The translations under genes were made by a program, and so were the position numbers. From Glutinoglossum americanum (taxonomy: Eukaryota > Ascomycota > Geoglossomycetes > Geoglossales > Geoglossaceae): 64,000 nt of DNA. Under the pieces are notes generated by a model. The model had not been told where the DNA came from. It made no database searches and saw nothing but the letters and a program-made list of their open reading frames with translations. The stretch spans positions 19,623 through 83,622 of the forward strand of contig JAGHQL010000119.1 of the NCBI GenBank assembly GCA_020080175.1. The letters are read 5' to 3'. Every line of letters starts with the position of its first letter. The stretch's first letter is position 1. Below, in pieces: positions 19,801 through 31,454 of the stretch.

Positions 19801-22408
19801 AAAAAGAAATCCACCGGCAGAACATCCTACACGAAATCGTTCAGAGCGAAGAAACTTATCTGGGAAATCTGCACATCTTGATGGTTCTCTATAGGGATCA
19901 GCTCCGCAGTTGGCAACCACCCATCATCAACCCCAAACGGATGGACACGTTTATTAAGGAGGTATTTGGTAAGGCTGAAGCCGTCAAAAAGGTCAACGAG
20001 GATTTCCTGTTGGCGCAGCTGAAGTATCGTCAACAAGAGCAAGGGCCATGGATAGTCGGCTTTAGCGACATTTTCCGGGAGTGGATCAGAAAGGCCAAGA
20101 AAGCATACATTGAGTATGCAGCGTCCTTTCCGACTGCAACCATGATGGTTCGAAAAGAAGCTGAAAAGAATATTCTCTTCCGACAATTCTTGGACCAGGC
20201 CCGAGAGAACGAGCTGTCTAGGAGGCTAGACTGGAACACATACCTGAAGGCTCCAATTACTAGACTTCAGCACTACAGTTTACTCTTGTTCACGGTTTAC
20301 AAGGATATGCTTCAGGAAACTGAGGAGAAGACGAACCTCAATACTGCCATCGAAGAGATAAAGACAGTAACGCACGATTGCGATGCGAGAGTAGATGAAG
20401 TCACGAAGAAGGTTGCATTGATCGAGCTTGGCTCTAAATTAGCGCTCCGGCCGGGTATGGAGGGTGTGGAGCTCAATCTCCAGCACCTTGGACGTGAACT
20501 TATCTTTAGAGGTGACCTGCAGCGGACTGGCGGCAATCGCTTCACTTGGCTAGAGACGCACGCGATCTTATTCGACCATTACCTTGTCTTGGCCAAGCCC
20601 ATCCAACAACGAGATAGTGGTGGAGGTTCGAAACACGAGGCATATGATGTCTCCAAAGTTGTGAGTTGGGTAGCAGTCGTGACCGGAGATCAATCGCTAA
20701 TTTAGTTTCACAGCCGATACCTATGGATTTGCTAGTGCTAGAAAGCACAAACGACGACCCGGTCGTCAAGTCTGCTGTCAGGGGCCTAGGAACAGCGAGG
20801 GCCGCACCAACCGCCACAAGCCAGTCACAAGGCGTACCAGGCGGCGGTATTAGCCATACCCCAACAAGTACATCAATATCATCCGTTAGCACCGTAGGTT
20901 CTAGTAGGACCATGGTCGCTAATACAGTTATCGACGGCCCGAAGGACGAGAAGATCATGTATCCGTTTCGCATTAAGCATCTCGGAAAATCAGAGGTTTA
21001 CACCCTATATGCATTGACGGCCCAGAACAGACAGGATTGGTGCGATAAGATCTTGGAGGCAAAGACCAAGCATGCCACATCACTCTTCAGGCAGAATGCC
21101 GAGCCTTTCCGTCTCCGCGTAATGGCCGATACTGCTTTTGGCTCTGAAAACCACGCCTCTGGCACGAAAAGCATCCTCATCAAGGGTACTCCACTGGATC
21201 GCTCAATCCAAGAAGTTGAGAAGATGTTTGAGAACTCAGGGTCTCGACCAGGCATCGTGTGCAGAGCTACTGTCAACTGTGCCACGGCCTTCCATCAGCC
21301 CTATGGCAGACAGATGGTAGCTATAGGGACCGATTACGGGGTCTACGTCTCTGACATAAAGAATCCGAGGGGTTGGACAAGGGTAAGCTCAAGTGGTGTT
21401 ATAGTTCCTCTAAAGTATTGTCCCGCTCACGTCAGAAACAGGCAATCCAAGCCTCAAAGGTAACACAGCTTGCCGTCCTCGAAGAGTTTAGTCTCTTTTT
21501 GGTGCTTTCCGATAAGGCTCTAAGCGCGTACCACCTTGACGTGGTTTGTCCAGTCAGTGGAGTTCCCCAACCAAACGACTCATCGCGGAGAGCCCCCCAG
21601 AAGTTGTCAGGCACGAGAGACGTCGGATTCTTTGCAACGGGTAGGATGAAGGACCGGGCACTGGTGTTCTACAAGAAGCGGGATGGGATCTCGTCAACAT
21701 TCAAGGCATGTCTCAAAGGCGCTCAGTCAATAATTACTATTCAGCCGGGGAGGTTATCGTCTAACCAATCATGTTCAATAGGTTCTCGAACCCGTCTTCC
21801 AAAAAGCCACAGAAAAGAGGTCCCGTTTCTCTCGCAAGGGAAACACTGAATTCTTCCGCGAATATGATGAATTTTACATCCCAACGGAATGCTTTGGCAT
21901 CAATCTCTTTCAGTCCTCCCTCGCCATCTCTACAGCCCGAGGCTTTGAAGTTCTAACTCTCGACAAGAAACAGCCATGGAGCGTCCCAGACCTCAAGCAG
22001 CCGCATGTCGTGACAATCTCAGGCCGCCTTGGCGGCCAGAAACCGCTCGGCATGTTCCGTCTCAGTGATACAGAATTCCTGCTCTGCTATGAGGAGTGTG
22101 CTGTATACGTTAACAAGCATGGCGATGTTTCGCGGTCCGTTATCATGGAATTTGTGGGTAAGGCGAAGAGCGCAGCGATGTATGGTCCTTATATTATCCT
22201 GTTCGACTCAGATTTTGTTGAGGTGCGGAACGCGCAAAACGGACGCCTGCGGCAAGTCATCTCAGGCAAGGACGTACGCTGCCTAGATGACGCGCAGAGT
22301 GGGGTCTCAGCTATGGCGAGGACTGTAAAGGTGGCGCTCCAGCATCCGGAGAGTGATGGTAGGCAGATTGTTGTGGAGTTATTACTCAATGAGGGCCAAA
22401 TGGATTGA
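16827..22408 (+). CDS. Rho guanine-nucleotide exchange factor, Rom2/Tus1 type (DEP-DH-PH-CNH)
   Basis: Exons 16827-20660, 20714-21382, 21442-21705 and 21782-22408 give 1,797 residues. The first 830 or so are Gln/Pro/Ser-rich and probably disordered. A DEP-like domain follows at about 845-955 (ALSSIARWIKVM, VVKDMLEAGVLVEEEEW, IWQLTGLGCYAPRLHS), then the DH domain at about 995-1190 (NILHEIVQSEETYLGNL, YLKAPITRLQHYSLLL). A split PH domain ends with YTLYALTAQNRQDWCDKILEAK near 1395, and a CNH domain runs from about 1420 to the end (QLAVLEEFSLFLVLSDKALS, TECFGINLFQSSLAISTARG). This architecture is that of the GEFs that activate Rho1 at the plasma membrane in the cell-wall-integrity and polarity pathway. 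The N-terminal tail makes it longer than yeast Rom2. The third intron (21706-21781) needs a GC donor. Confidence 0.93.
21706..21781 (+). other. GC-AG intron in the Rho GEF gene
   Basis: The upstream exon ends TTC AAG and the intron begins GCATGT and ends AATAG, with a good branch sequence (GTCTAACC) 20 bp before the acceptor. Only this pair joins the CNH frame FK to VLEPVFQ. The nearest GT (21709) puts the downstream exon out of frame. GC-AG introns are a known minority class of U2 introns. Confidence 0.75.
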
Positions 22409-23327
22409 TATCAGGTTTCGTTGGACGGGGAGGGAATCTGCCTTGTTTTACTTTATTTTGGCCTCCTGGATTCTTTCTTAGTACATTTTTTTCCTCCCCC
22501 CTCATGCACCTTTGTCTATTCCTTCCCCTCTCACGTGTCGTTGTCACTCGAGCTCCTCTTGACCGGCCAATGTCTTTGGTTATGGGGTGGAGTGTAGGGT
22601 TGGAGCGCATAGATATGAGATTTCTAATTAACGAGACTCCGGAAAAGGAAATGAAAGAAACAGGATCTGTGTCTTTTCAAGTATTCTCCTGGGAATCGGT
22701 CTCTGCGTCTTGAGTGAATTTTTTTGTTCGGGTTCAAGAGGCATTTCAGGGCTTAATTTCTCGGTCGTCGAACGCAGCTACTCTCGAGCCCTTTTAACTT
22801 AGAAGGTGCGTAGATTGCAATATTGTTCATGTAGTAAACCTTTTTCCGAATGGAAATATTGCCAAGAGAAGTCATGTGATTCGCCACAGCTTACCATAGT
22901 AGACTCGAAGTTCTTCTACCCGCCATCATCCCCCCTTACCGACCTTCCTTCTCTCTTCGTTTTCCTATCGACGGTGCGCGCAACAAAGAAAGAGTTGGAA
23001 GGGGACCTGGTAGTCAAACTGCGACACCTGTCTGCGTCGCGCGCGATTCTTCCCATCAGCTCGATATTGCATCTGGTGACCTTCTGGTTGAGCACCTCCA
23101 CCCTTGTTGAGCCGCATTTGATACCTCGCCTCTTCACTCCTTCTGGCCCCGTTCCATCCGTAGAATCCATTTTGCTCTCAGATCCAGCTCCCTTGCTGAG
23201 ATGCGCCGTTCGCCTCTTCGGTGAATCGCGTTATTTTCTTTTTGTCGTCGCGTTACTCACATCTAGGTAACACCGTTCTACTTTCCCAACTCAACACGCG
23301 AAGTTGGAGTCTACCTGGGTAGCAACA
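22409..23327. other. Intergenic region between Rho GEF and Red1-like genes
   Basis: No supported gene. It is pyrimidine-rich in 22480-22560 and 22910-22980. A 154-codon open frame at 22806-23270 has no recognisable protein features and is more likely leader sequence of the next gene. Confidence 0.5.
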
Positions 23328-26300
23328 ATGTCGAACTACCCTCCAACCCCCTCGTTTGGGCTGAACCTCAATTTCACATCTATTCCATCGTCTTCTAGCT
23401 CTAGGCCAACGATACCTGCTAGCAATCGGCATTCTACAAACAACATGCAGAGGAAACCTCCAGTTCCTCCGCCGGCCACAAACTCTTCGCAGATTGCCAA
23501 TGCCTACCAAGCAAATGCGAATATTCCCAGCTTTAATATGCCATCTGCATATCAAGTTCCACCTGCCGTTCCATCATTTGGGCAACTAACAAGTGGGCCG
23601 ATTCCTCCTCCGCCGTTTCCCCCAATACCCGCCAACCCCCAAGAATTCCCGGAACAGGCACCTCCGTTCTCGACTGGATCTAGGCCGAACTCAAGTCACG
23701 CCTTTCCACCTCAACACAGGTCTGCGCAGGCCAACAACATTGGTAGAACAGCAAATATAGATCGTCTGATGATACCCATGGACAAAGAAGAGGGTGAACT
23801 AAGTGACCGTGATATGGAGCGAAAGTCTTCTTCCTCGGGTCAAGATGCCGGCATAGTAGTACCGCAGCCGACGAGGTCAGGCACTATTGATAACCGTGCC
23901 GCGGAAGCAGGTGGCATATGGAACCAAAAGGCACAAAAACGGAAGTCTCCAGTGACCAAAGCCCGAGGTATCGTCTAGTCCACCTTCGATAACACTTGAG
24001 TTCTTGCGTAAACCACCAAACTAACTGCGCTATATATGCAGATCTTAGGAAAATTACACATCAAAACAAGCCTGCTACCTCCTCGGCCCGGGTACCTAGT
24101 GGGCCTCGAGCCTATGATAGCTACACGTCCAATAGGCACGCCAACCCCCCAAAAGGGAACTCGTACTCTCCTCTAGAAAATCGACGCTATGACCAATATA
24201 TTCCCGAGCGGCGAGATAATGGGCCAAGTAAGCGAGAAGATCTATCCATGAAGGGTCGAGCCTAATATCTATAATAGGTTATCTGCAGCGCTCAATCTCA
24301 CCGCCGAACGCTCACGAGCGGAAGAAGGCTACTGTTAACGTGCCTTCCGCATCTCCCCACAACCATGTTTCATCACAACAATGCCATGACAACAAGCCGG
24401 CAACGCCACTGTCGTCGAGCCATTATAGCCCCACAGCAGGCAAACCTTATTCAGAAATCCGGAATCTCGCAAAGAACGCACTGTTAAACCTTATACCGCT
24501 GAAGGTGGAGTATAAAGACTTCATTAACGAAGGTATAAATGAGGAAGTGGTGAAAGGCCTGTTTGAGGAGCTTCGGCTCAGGATACCTAATGCTGCACCA
24601 ACTCAACGGATAGAGGAATCTTCGCACAAGCATACACCGTTTCCCCACGCACCACAACTTACAGAATCCAACACGAGCCCAGCTCGGTCCAGCATGTCAC
24701 AAGGTACCCAATCCTTGCGAACTCTGACAGCTTCCGATGCCCCCCCGCCACCGCAACGTCAAACGTCAGCCGAAATTAGCAAAGCCCGGGGATCCGCAGA
24801 CAATGAAAATGCTCCTATACCTCCAACCAAGAAGGCCTTACTTGCATCCGTTGCTACCGGAACAGGTGTGCAACTAGCCAACGATGGCAGCGTTGGGCCC
24901 AAACTATCACGCGCCGAACTCATTAAGCAACGGTTTGCTGAGAGAGAGAACAAAAAAGCGAAAATGGCGGCGCCAGTGGAGGAAGCAAAGCCTCATGGTT
25001 TGCCCGATCCTATGTCGGATCGTGAAAAAGAGCTTGCAGCAGAAAAGGAGAAAAAAGTGAAAAATGAATTGATCAAACAGCGTATGGAAGCACTGAAGAA
25101 GTCCGCCTCACTTAAAGGCACCGGGCCCCCCTCTGCGGGCAACGCCGATACAGGGAAGACTACCGACCAACCACGCACACTAGCTAACGGATCTGTGCCG
25201 CAAGAGATACCGTTGATCAAACAGCAAGCCCAAGCTCCGGCCGCCGCGGCCGGCGCCAATGTACCATTCACCGGGATACCTGGTCTTTTCATGACATCCT
25301 CATCCGCACCAAGCAACGACGCCTCTTCTAACTCAAATCAGGATCCAACGCCACCGCCCCAAGTACACGGGACCAATCGCCGAAAACGCCCTGTAGCTGC
25401 TGACTTTGAAGATACGCCTACACCGCCTGCCAGCTCATTCAAGAGACCTTTTGGCCGAAGTAGGGTGGAGCGGCCGTTGGTAATTGAGGTCAGCGATGAC
25501 GATACTGCTAATGGGGACGATGATACCGACATGGATATCGACGATGACGATGGCCCGGACTCTGACCGACAGCAGAGGCATGCGCAGCCAAGTCAAGGGC
25601 GAAATGCAATCCGCGACTTTCCGCCGCTCCCTGATTTCCCTAACAAACGAAGACCTGGAACGTGGGGCAGTGCTCCTGTTTCCGCCATGAGCACGCCTCC
25701 ACTCTCAAAAGACTCACCCTTCTCTTATCCTAACGGGAGAGGCAAGTCTTCTGCACAAGAGGACCTTAAGCGAAAATACGAGCAAATCCAGCTCATGCAG
25801 AAGAAAATAGCGGAGTTGGAACTGAAAAAGGCAAAGCCGGGCACAAGTCGAGGACAGACTCCTGGTACCCCAGGGCGTTCTGCACAGCCAGCCAAGAAAG
25901 ACCAGACCCCAAAGACATCAGAGAAAACTGAGGCGGCGGAGGCGGCGGCAGCAGCGGCAGAAATAGACCGCTTGATAGAGGACGCCAACCGACAAGTCAA
26001 TGTGGATAAGCTCGAGCTCGCTGAGGCCAAAGCAGCTAATTTAAAGAACGTTGAGCAAGACGGAACAGCTGAGGCCGAGTCTGAACACCAGAAACGACTT
26101 CGACTCGCCGAGATCGAGTACGGTATCCCTCTGATTGATGCAGAAGTCGAGAAGAGCAGAAGCAAGGTGGAGGAGCTTAGAGCCGAGACCGCGAAGTGGG
26201 AGGCCGCTGTAAGGGAAGGTTTGGAGGGTAAGAGAAAGTTGATAGAGGAGATGGAGATGTTGAAAATTAAAGAAAGCAAGAATCAGGTGGAAATCCAAAC

Positions 26301-27873
26301 GAACGAGAGCGAGAGAGAGGAGCTTGGAGAGAGCCCTCGGCGGGACAGTCATAGTAAGTGTTCCAAAACCCTTCCGTCCCTCTCCCCCAGCCCTTAAGCC
26401 CTTATAACCTCACTTGTGCATGGACCCACGATTTCGATATCAGGCGTCAACCGAGAGAGTGATAGACCAAAAGAACGACGTACTCACTCGGTAGCCATGA
26501 CAACAGCAGTGTCGGATGCTACGGACGGGCCGAGTCATATCGAGACAACCCAAGAGCCTAAAGACATGTCAAACGAACTAGTTACTACAGCGCATGCGGG
26601 ATTGATCACGGAAGCTGATTTGTCGTTGCAAGAAGCCTCTATGAAGACAACTTCCAACACAAACCCTACCCCCCCAAGTCGGTCGTCAGATGCGATGGAC
26701 ATAGAGATGGGCAGTGCAGAGGACAGCGAGATGAATGTTCGAACAGAAGCACATACTGACGTGTTACTCGTCGAAGGCCCCAGCGACCCGATAGCAGAAA
26801 TTATTGAAGCCGCATCGTGCGCTCCTGTGGCTAACGTGGAGGCAATCGCTGACACCAATGAAGTAGCCGATGCCGAAATGGAAGATGCTGACGCTGTTGA
26901 CCTCAACAGACAGTCTATCGTAGACGATTCTGAGGCAACTTCAAACCAAGAGGATAAGCCACTTGCCACTGGTAATGGAAGTGATAAAGAGGAGGGGCCT
27001 CCTGACGGCTCTCGTGAATCATCCGACGAGTCGGATTTCTACGAACCCCCAGAAGCCACCCACAGCCCATTCCATGAACGAGCGTCAAGCGCCTCTAATC
27101 AAGCTAGTCCCAATGTCACTAGTCCGACTAACCAAGCTACAGCTGATGCCCAGACGCAACTTGCTGTACCAGAGCCAACAGCAGAACCTGCTATTGAGAA
27201 GGTTCGTTGCATTCCGGCCCTTGCCGCACCGAGCTGACTTGCATATTTATCTAGCCGGGTTACGAAGAGTACTTCACCCCTTATGACAGTCCACTGAAGC
27301 AATTCCGAGCCTATCGTTATCATCGCAATTACTTGAAAGATGTACCTGGTGGCTTCCGCTCTCTAACATACAGTCACAACATTGATCCAAATAAGCCACT
27401 CTGTATGTTTGAGACTAGCGGTGTCTGCAATGATACTGGCTGCCAGGATCAACATTTCCGAGACATGAAATTAAACGGTGCGTTGGAAGAGATACTCCAC
27501 ACTGAAGGGAGCCGCTAATTATAGTTTCTACTTTTCTTTTTTTTCTCCCTCCACCCATCAAAACATCCTTTCTTGTGGTCTTAGATACGTCCTCTAGCTG
27601 ACACAAACCGCTAACATTACAGATGATATGGTACTTGTCCACCTGGGCTCCGTAAACGAAGGCCATGACGCGGAAGAAAAGGCCCAGTACACCGAAGGTC
27701 TGAAGCAGATTATCCAGAATATGCGAAACCAGAAGGTCAAGGACTTCTCAACAGTGGCTTCCCAGATCACTGGCTATCGTTCAAGATTCTTGAAAGATGA
27801 GTCTAGAGTTTTGATCCTTGATCTGCAGAACCAGCAGCGAAAATCGCCCGGTACACAAACCGGGGGTACGTAG
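23328..27873 (+). CDS. Red1/ZFC3H1-like zinc-finger protein (nuclear RNA surveillance)
   Basis: Exons 23328-23967, 24042-24227, 24278-26353, 26444-27201, 27255-27477 and 27623-27873 give 1,377 residues; every junction keeps frame. The N-terminus is Pro/Ser-rich and contains the acidic motif DKEEGELSDRDME found in several RNA-processing proteins. Residues about 765-950 form a charged coiled coil (RKYEQIQLMQKKIAELELKK onward). Near the C-terminus, at about 1270-1287, lies a C-x7-C-x4-C-x3-H finger (CMFETSGVCNDTGCQDQH). This finger with a preceding YFTPYDSPLKQFRAYRYH block is the signature of the Red1 (fission yeast) and ZFC3H1 (human) family, scaffolds that bring the Mtr4-like helicase and exosome to unwanted nuclear transcripts. 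Family assignment is by that domain; the rest is poorly conserved. Confidence 0.82.
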
Positions 27874-29550
27874 CCCAGGTTGCATCAGGCCCATTTTTTT
27901 TTTTTTGCCAAAGCGGTTGGAGCGCTTGACGGGAAGGGCGTTCACGTACCAGCCACGCATATATTCCGATTTATACCGACATTGCCACAGGGAATTGTAA
28001 TTGCCGCTTTGTGATTCAAATCACGCCTACCTCCGGTACTTTGCTCACTCCACCATTTACCGCTGCGGGCGCAGCTGGGATGGAACGCAGAGAACTGGGA
28101 CGAACGAACTTTTTAGCTTAGCATAATCATGGAATGTCCTTTACTCCTTTTTTTCACCTTTTTTAATGCGTTTTCGGGAGGCGGTTTCCCCAAAAGGGCG
28201 GGAGACAAAGTTGCTCTCGTAAGAGACGGGAGTATCAGGAGAGGTTTGATGAGAAATTCATGCAGCCTTTTGCGGAGGAGAGAGAGGGAAAGAGGCTGAA
28301 AACAGATATAATCGATACCCGGGGCCTCGCGAGAAAAGAAGAAAAAAAAAACTTCTTAGCATAGTTTGAATCTTTTTTTTCCGAGAGGACGAAATAAAAG
28401 ATTCACAATCTAATTTTTAAAAGAAAAAAAAGAAGCCTTGACGACGACGACGATGATGATGCTTGAAAGCTAAAGTGCATTCGTACTACACACCTTCCCC
28501 CCATCGGTGAAAAAGCACCCCTGCAATCACCGAACCCGCACTTGTGGTAACGCAATTGGCCCCTACAAGCGAAACGCACACAACACACGCAACCCTTTCT
28601 TTAATATTAAAAAACGAAGAGACCTCTCCCTTCCGCCAGGGAGTTTCTGGCGTTGGCGCCGGCGTTGTGTTGCGTTACAGACGCGGTGGGGGGGTCCAGC
28701 CAGTCCAGGCAAGGCTGATTCTTCACCACCGCCAGCCGGTACGGACGTCCCATGGTCGTCGTTCCCACACCGCCACAGCCCTACGTGCGCCAGGCAGGCC
28801 GTCGGTGCGCCCCGGCCAACCCAACCCAACCCAACCCAACCCAAAACGCACGTACGCGCGTATGGCCTGCTGCTTCGTCGTCAGCGCACAGGACGGCGGG
28901 GGCTAAGCCTCTCCCCTTCGTATTTCTTCCGCGGTGCTTGGGTCCACACACGGGGGCTCGGCTAGTCGAAATCGCCGGTTAGGGAAAAAAAACGCCGGCG
29001 GCGGTCGGGGGTGGGAGTTTGGCCGACGCGAACGTTCTCGTTTTTTTTCTTTTTTCTTTTTTTTTTCCGGTCGTGGGGATGGGGTGGTTGTTTTCTGCCT
29101 TGCGTGCGTGCTTGCTAGGGGGGAGAGAGGGAGAGTGCATGTATGTATGTTGGTTGGGGGGGTGCTTATTTCCACCCCCTTGGTGCTTTTATTTGGGGTT
29201 GACATGGGTTGGTTGCGTGTGTATACATGTGCGTGTGTATGTATATATGGGTGGGGTTGTCCTCCCCGGCGTTTTTCTTCTCTATACGAGGGAGAAGCTC
29301 GAGAGTTGCTTTGCGCGAAGAGGATCTATTGTGTACCTTTAAGTACCTGTTGGGATAGCGTTTGATAAGCTACTACTGCTGCTGCTACTGCTAAAAGGAA
29401 GTCGCGGAGATCCTCTTTCGTTTCTCAATCTTTTCCATCGCGGACACTCTTTTCCGACTGTTTTTATTCTTCCCTCTTCTGCGGTTGAACACATCAGAAG
29501 AAGAAAAGAGGGACTATAAACGAGCATCGCATCGGCGACGACAGCCCATT
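27874..29550. other. Long spacer or 5' leader upstream of the RTA1-like gene
   Basis: No recognised gene in about 1.7 kb. It contains T- or A-rich runs (27890-27907, 28372-28380, 29040-29065), a short CCAAC array and a CT/GA-rich stretch. Several 60-150-codon frames overlap on both strands, all of low complexity and without domain features. The part nearest 29551 (29270-29550) is a plausible mRNA leader. Confidence 0.45.
28816..28844. repeat. CCAAC pentanucleotide microsatellite
   Basis: Five perfect CCAAC units followed by a partial CCAA. It is not part of any supported coding frame. Confidence 0.9.
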
Positions 29551-30772
29551 ATGGCCGCCGCGGTAGTCTCCTTTCTCATGGCGAGGGACGGCAAGGGTAA
29601 CGGTCATGACTGCACGATGGAGACCTGCAGCCTCTCAGACTCCCCTTACAACTATCGGCCTTCTCTGGTCGCAAACTCCGTCTTGCTGTCGCTCTTCTCC
29701 TTCGCCCTAGCATGCTATTCCGTTCAGGCAATCTGCCACCGCAAGGCCTGGGCATTCAGCATTGCAATGGTCTGCGGGTGTATTCGTGAGTGTTCCCCTA
29801 TCCCATCCCTAAAAGGACGCCATCGCTATGGGTCGTTGGAAAGAGTAGCCGAAGGCTGATTGTTATGGGGTTGATCGATAGTCGAGGTATTGGGCTATAT
29901 CGGACGGGTTATGGCGCATCACGATCCCTTTGGCCAGGTAAGTAGTCATAAAAAAAAAGAGGCAATTTCTTAAGTGCTTGTGGGAGCACAACCCTCCCAT
30001 AGACAGTGCATTGCTGACTTGGCCAACCATATAGAATCCTTTCTTGCTTCAAATTTGCTGTCTAACCATCGCCCCGGCATTTCTTGCTGCCGGCATCTAT
30101 CTCTGCCTGTCTCGAATGTGAGTCTCAATCGCTCTGGGCCGTGCCCAAAATGTCTTACTTTATCGCTCCGACGAACTCCCCCGACTAACGAAACGAATTG
30201 TTAGTGTTGTAATCTTCGGTAGTGATATCTCTCGCATCCCTCCAGGTTATTACATGCGTATTTTCATCCCCTGCGACATCTTCTCTCTTGTCCTCCAAGC
30301 CACCGGGGGCGGCATGGCCTCGGTTGCTTCGCAGAACAACAGGGATCCCACGAACGGCGACAACATCATGATTGCTGGTCTCTCCGCTCAAGTATTCACT
30401 ATGGCTCTCTTCATCACCCTCTCTGCTGAATACGGATGGCGCGTGTACAAGCGCCTTCAAGCCCAAGGCTCGGCGGGCCTTGACCCTACCCACGCAAAAC
30501 TTCGCAACAGCGCATCCTTCAAGGGCTTCCTGGCCGCGCTGACCCTCGCTACGACTTGCATCTTCACCCGATGCGTCTTCCGTGTCGCAGAGTTGGCTGG
30601 AGGTTGGAAAGGTGTGTTGATGAAGAACCAAGGCCTCTTCATCGGACTTGAGGGCGTCATGGTCATCGTTGCCGCGCTAGCCCTGGTTGCGTTTCATCCT
30701 GGCTTATGCTTCAAGCTTGGATATGAGGGAGACGCGGAGAAGAATAGGAGTGGTGAAGATATTGCGGAATGA
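29551..30772 (+). CDS. RTA1-like (lipid-translocating exporter/7-TM) membrane protein
   Basis: Exons 29551-29785, 29882-29937, 30035-30117 and 30205-30772 give 313 residues; introns of 96, 97 and 87 bp all join in frame. The sequence has about seven hydrophobic segments, the first near SLVANSVLLSLFSFALACYS. Family landmarks are YRPSLVANSV, EVLGYIGRVMAHHDP at the second segment, NPFLLQICCLTIAPAFLAAG, and the loop IPPGYYMRIFIPCDIFSLVL followed by QATGGGMAS. The Arg-containing FTRCVFRVAELAGG block before the last segment is also diagnostic. Fungal relatives (Rta1, Rsb1) are linked to sterol-drug tolerance and sphingoid-base efflux; which lipid this one handles cannot be told. Confidence 0.92.
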
Positions 30773-31454
30773 GTCATCTTGGCAGGAATTCAACCTGGGT
30801 GCGGGCGAAATAGGATACGGCGTATTTGGAGCTTAACCGTTGATAGAGTCGAAGGGTTCGGCGATCATTTTTGATGACTCCTCTCTTGTTTGATGACTCC
30901 TCTCATTGTTTCTTCTGCCGCGAATGAATGATACCTCTGAGCTTGAGAGTTTCCGTGACCAGGGCAAATATATTAGATAAAATTAATATTACATGGAAAA
31001 CCCGTACGAAACAAGTCGTGGGCATATATTTGGTGTGGTCAGACAGTGACAAGAAGTGACAAGAATGGGTGACTAAGCCAAAGTATTGTGGGGCCTAATC
31101 CACTCTTGGCAATGGCAACCACGATTGTTGTGTAAACAAACCAGTTGGCGAACCGCAGCCAACCACAACCAACCACAGCCGAGAAGTTGTCTTTCCTCCC
31201 AAAAGCACTGGCCTTGACCTCACGGGCAGGTTTTCTACACCTTTCTGCTTACGAAGAAGAAACTCCTTCATTCGGTAGACGATATAGCACGCTCTCTTGG
31301 GGTTTTCTCGACACGTTAAAAGTTTTATTGGCGTCTTTCTGGCGATGAGCTCGTTGAGAAAGTGCTCCTTATGACTTTTCGTCCTGTCTTTTAAAGGTGG
31401 GAACGACGACGGGATTACTTTTCTCGCAACAGGGCCTTTTTTCAGTGTCTAGGG
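30773..31454. other. Intergenic region between RTA1-like and myosin genes
   Basis: No gene. It contains a short direct repeat at 30871-30904, an AT-rich block at 30960-30995 and repeated CAACCACA-like words at 31155-31180. Confidence 0.5.
30871..30904. repeat. Direct repeat TTGATGACTCCTCTC x2
   Basis: Two perfect 15-bp copies start at 30871 and 30890, a period of 19 bp. The pair lies about 100 bp downstream of the RTA1-like stop codon. Confidence 0.85.

Noticed and set aside
22806-23270. 154-codon plus-strand frame upstream of the Red1-like gene
   Set aside because: Not protein-like and immediately precedes a good start codon; more likely promoter or leader.
28507-28965. 152-codon frame and overlapping neighbours upstream of the RTA1-like gene
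   Set aside because: Runs through the CCAAC microsatellite, with several overlapping frames on both strands and no domain.
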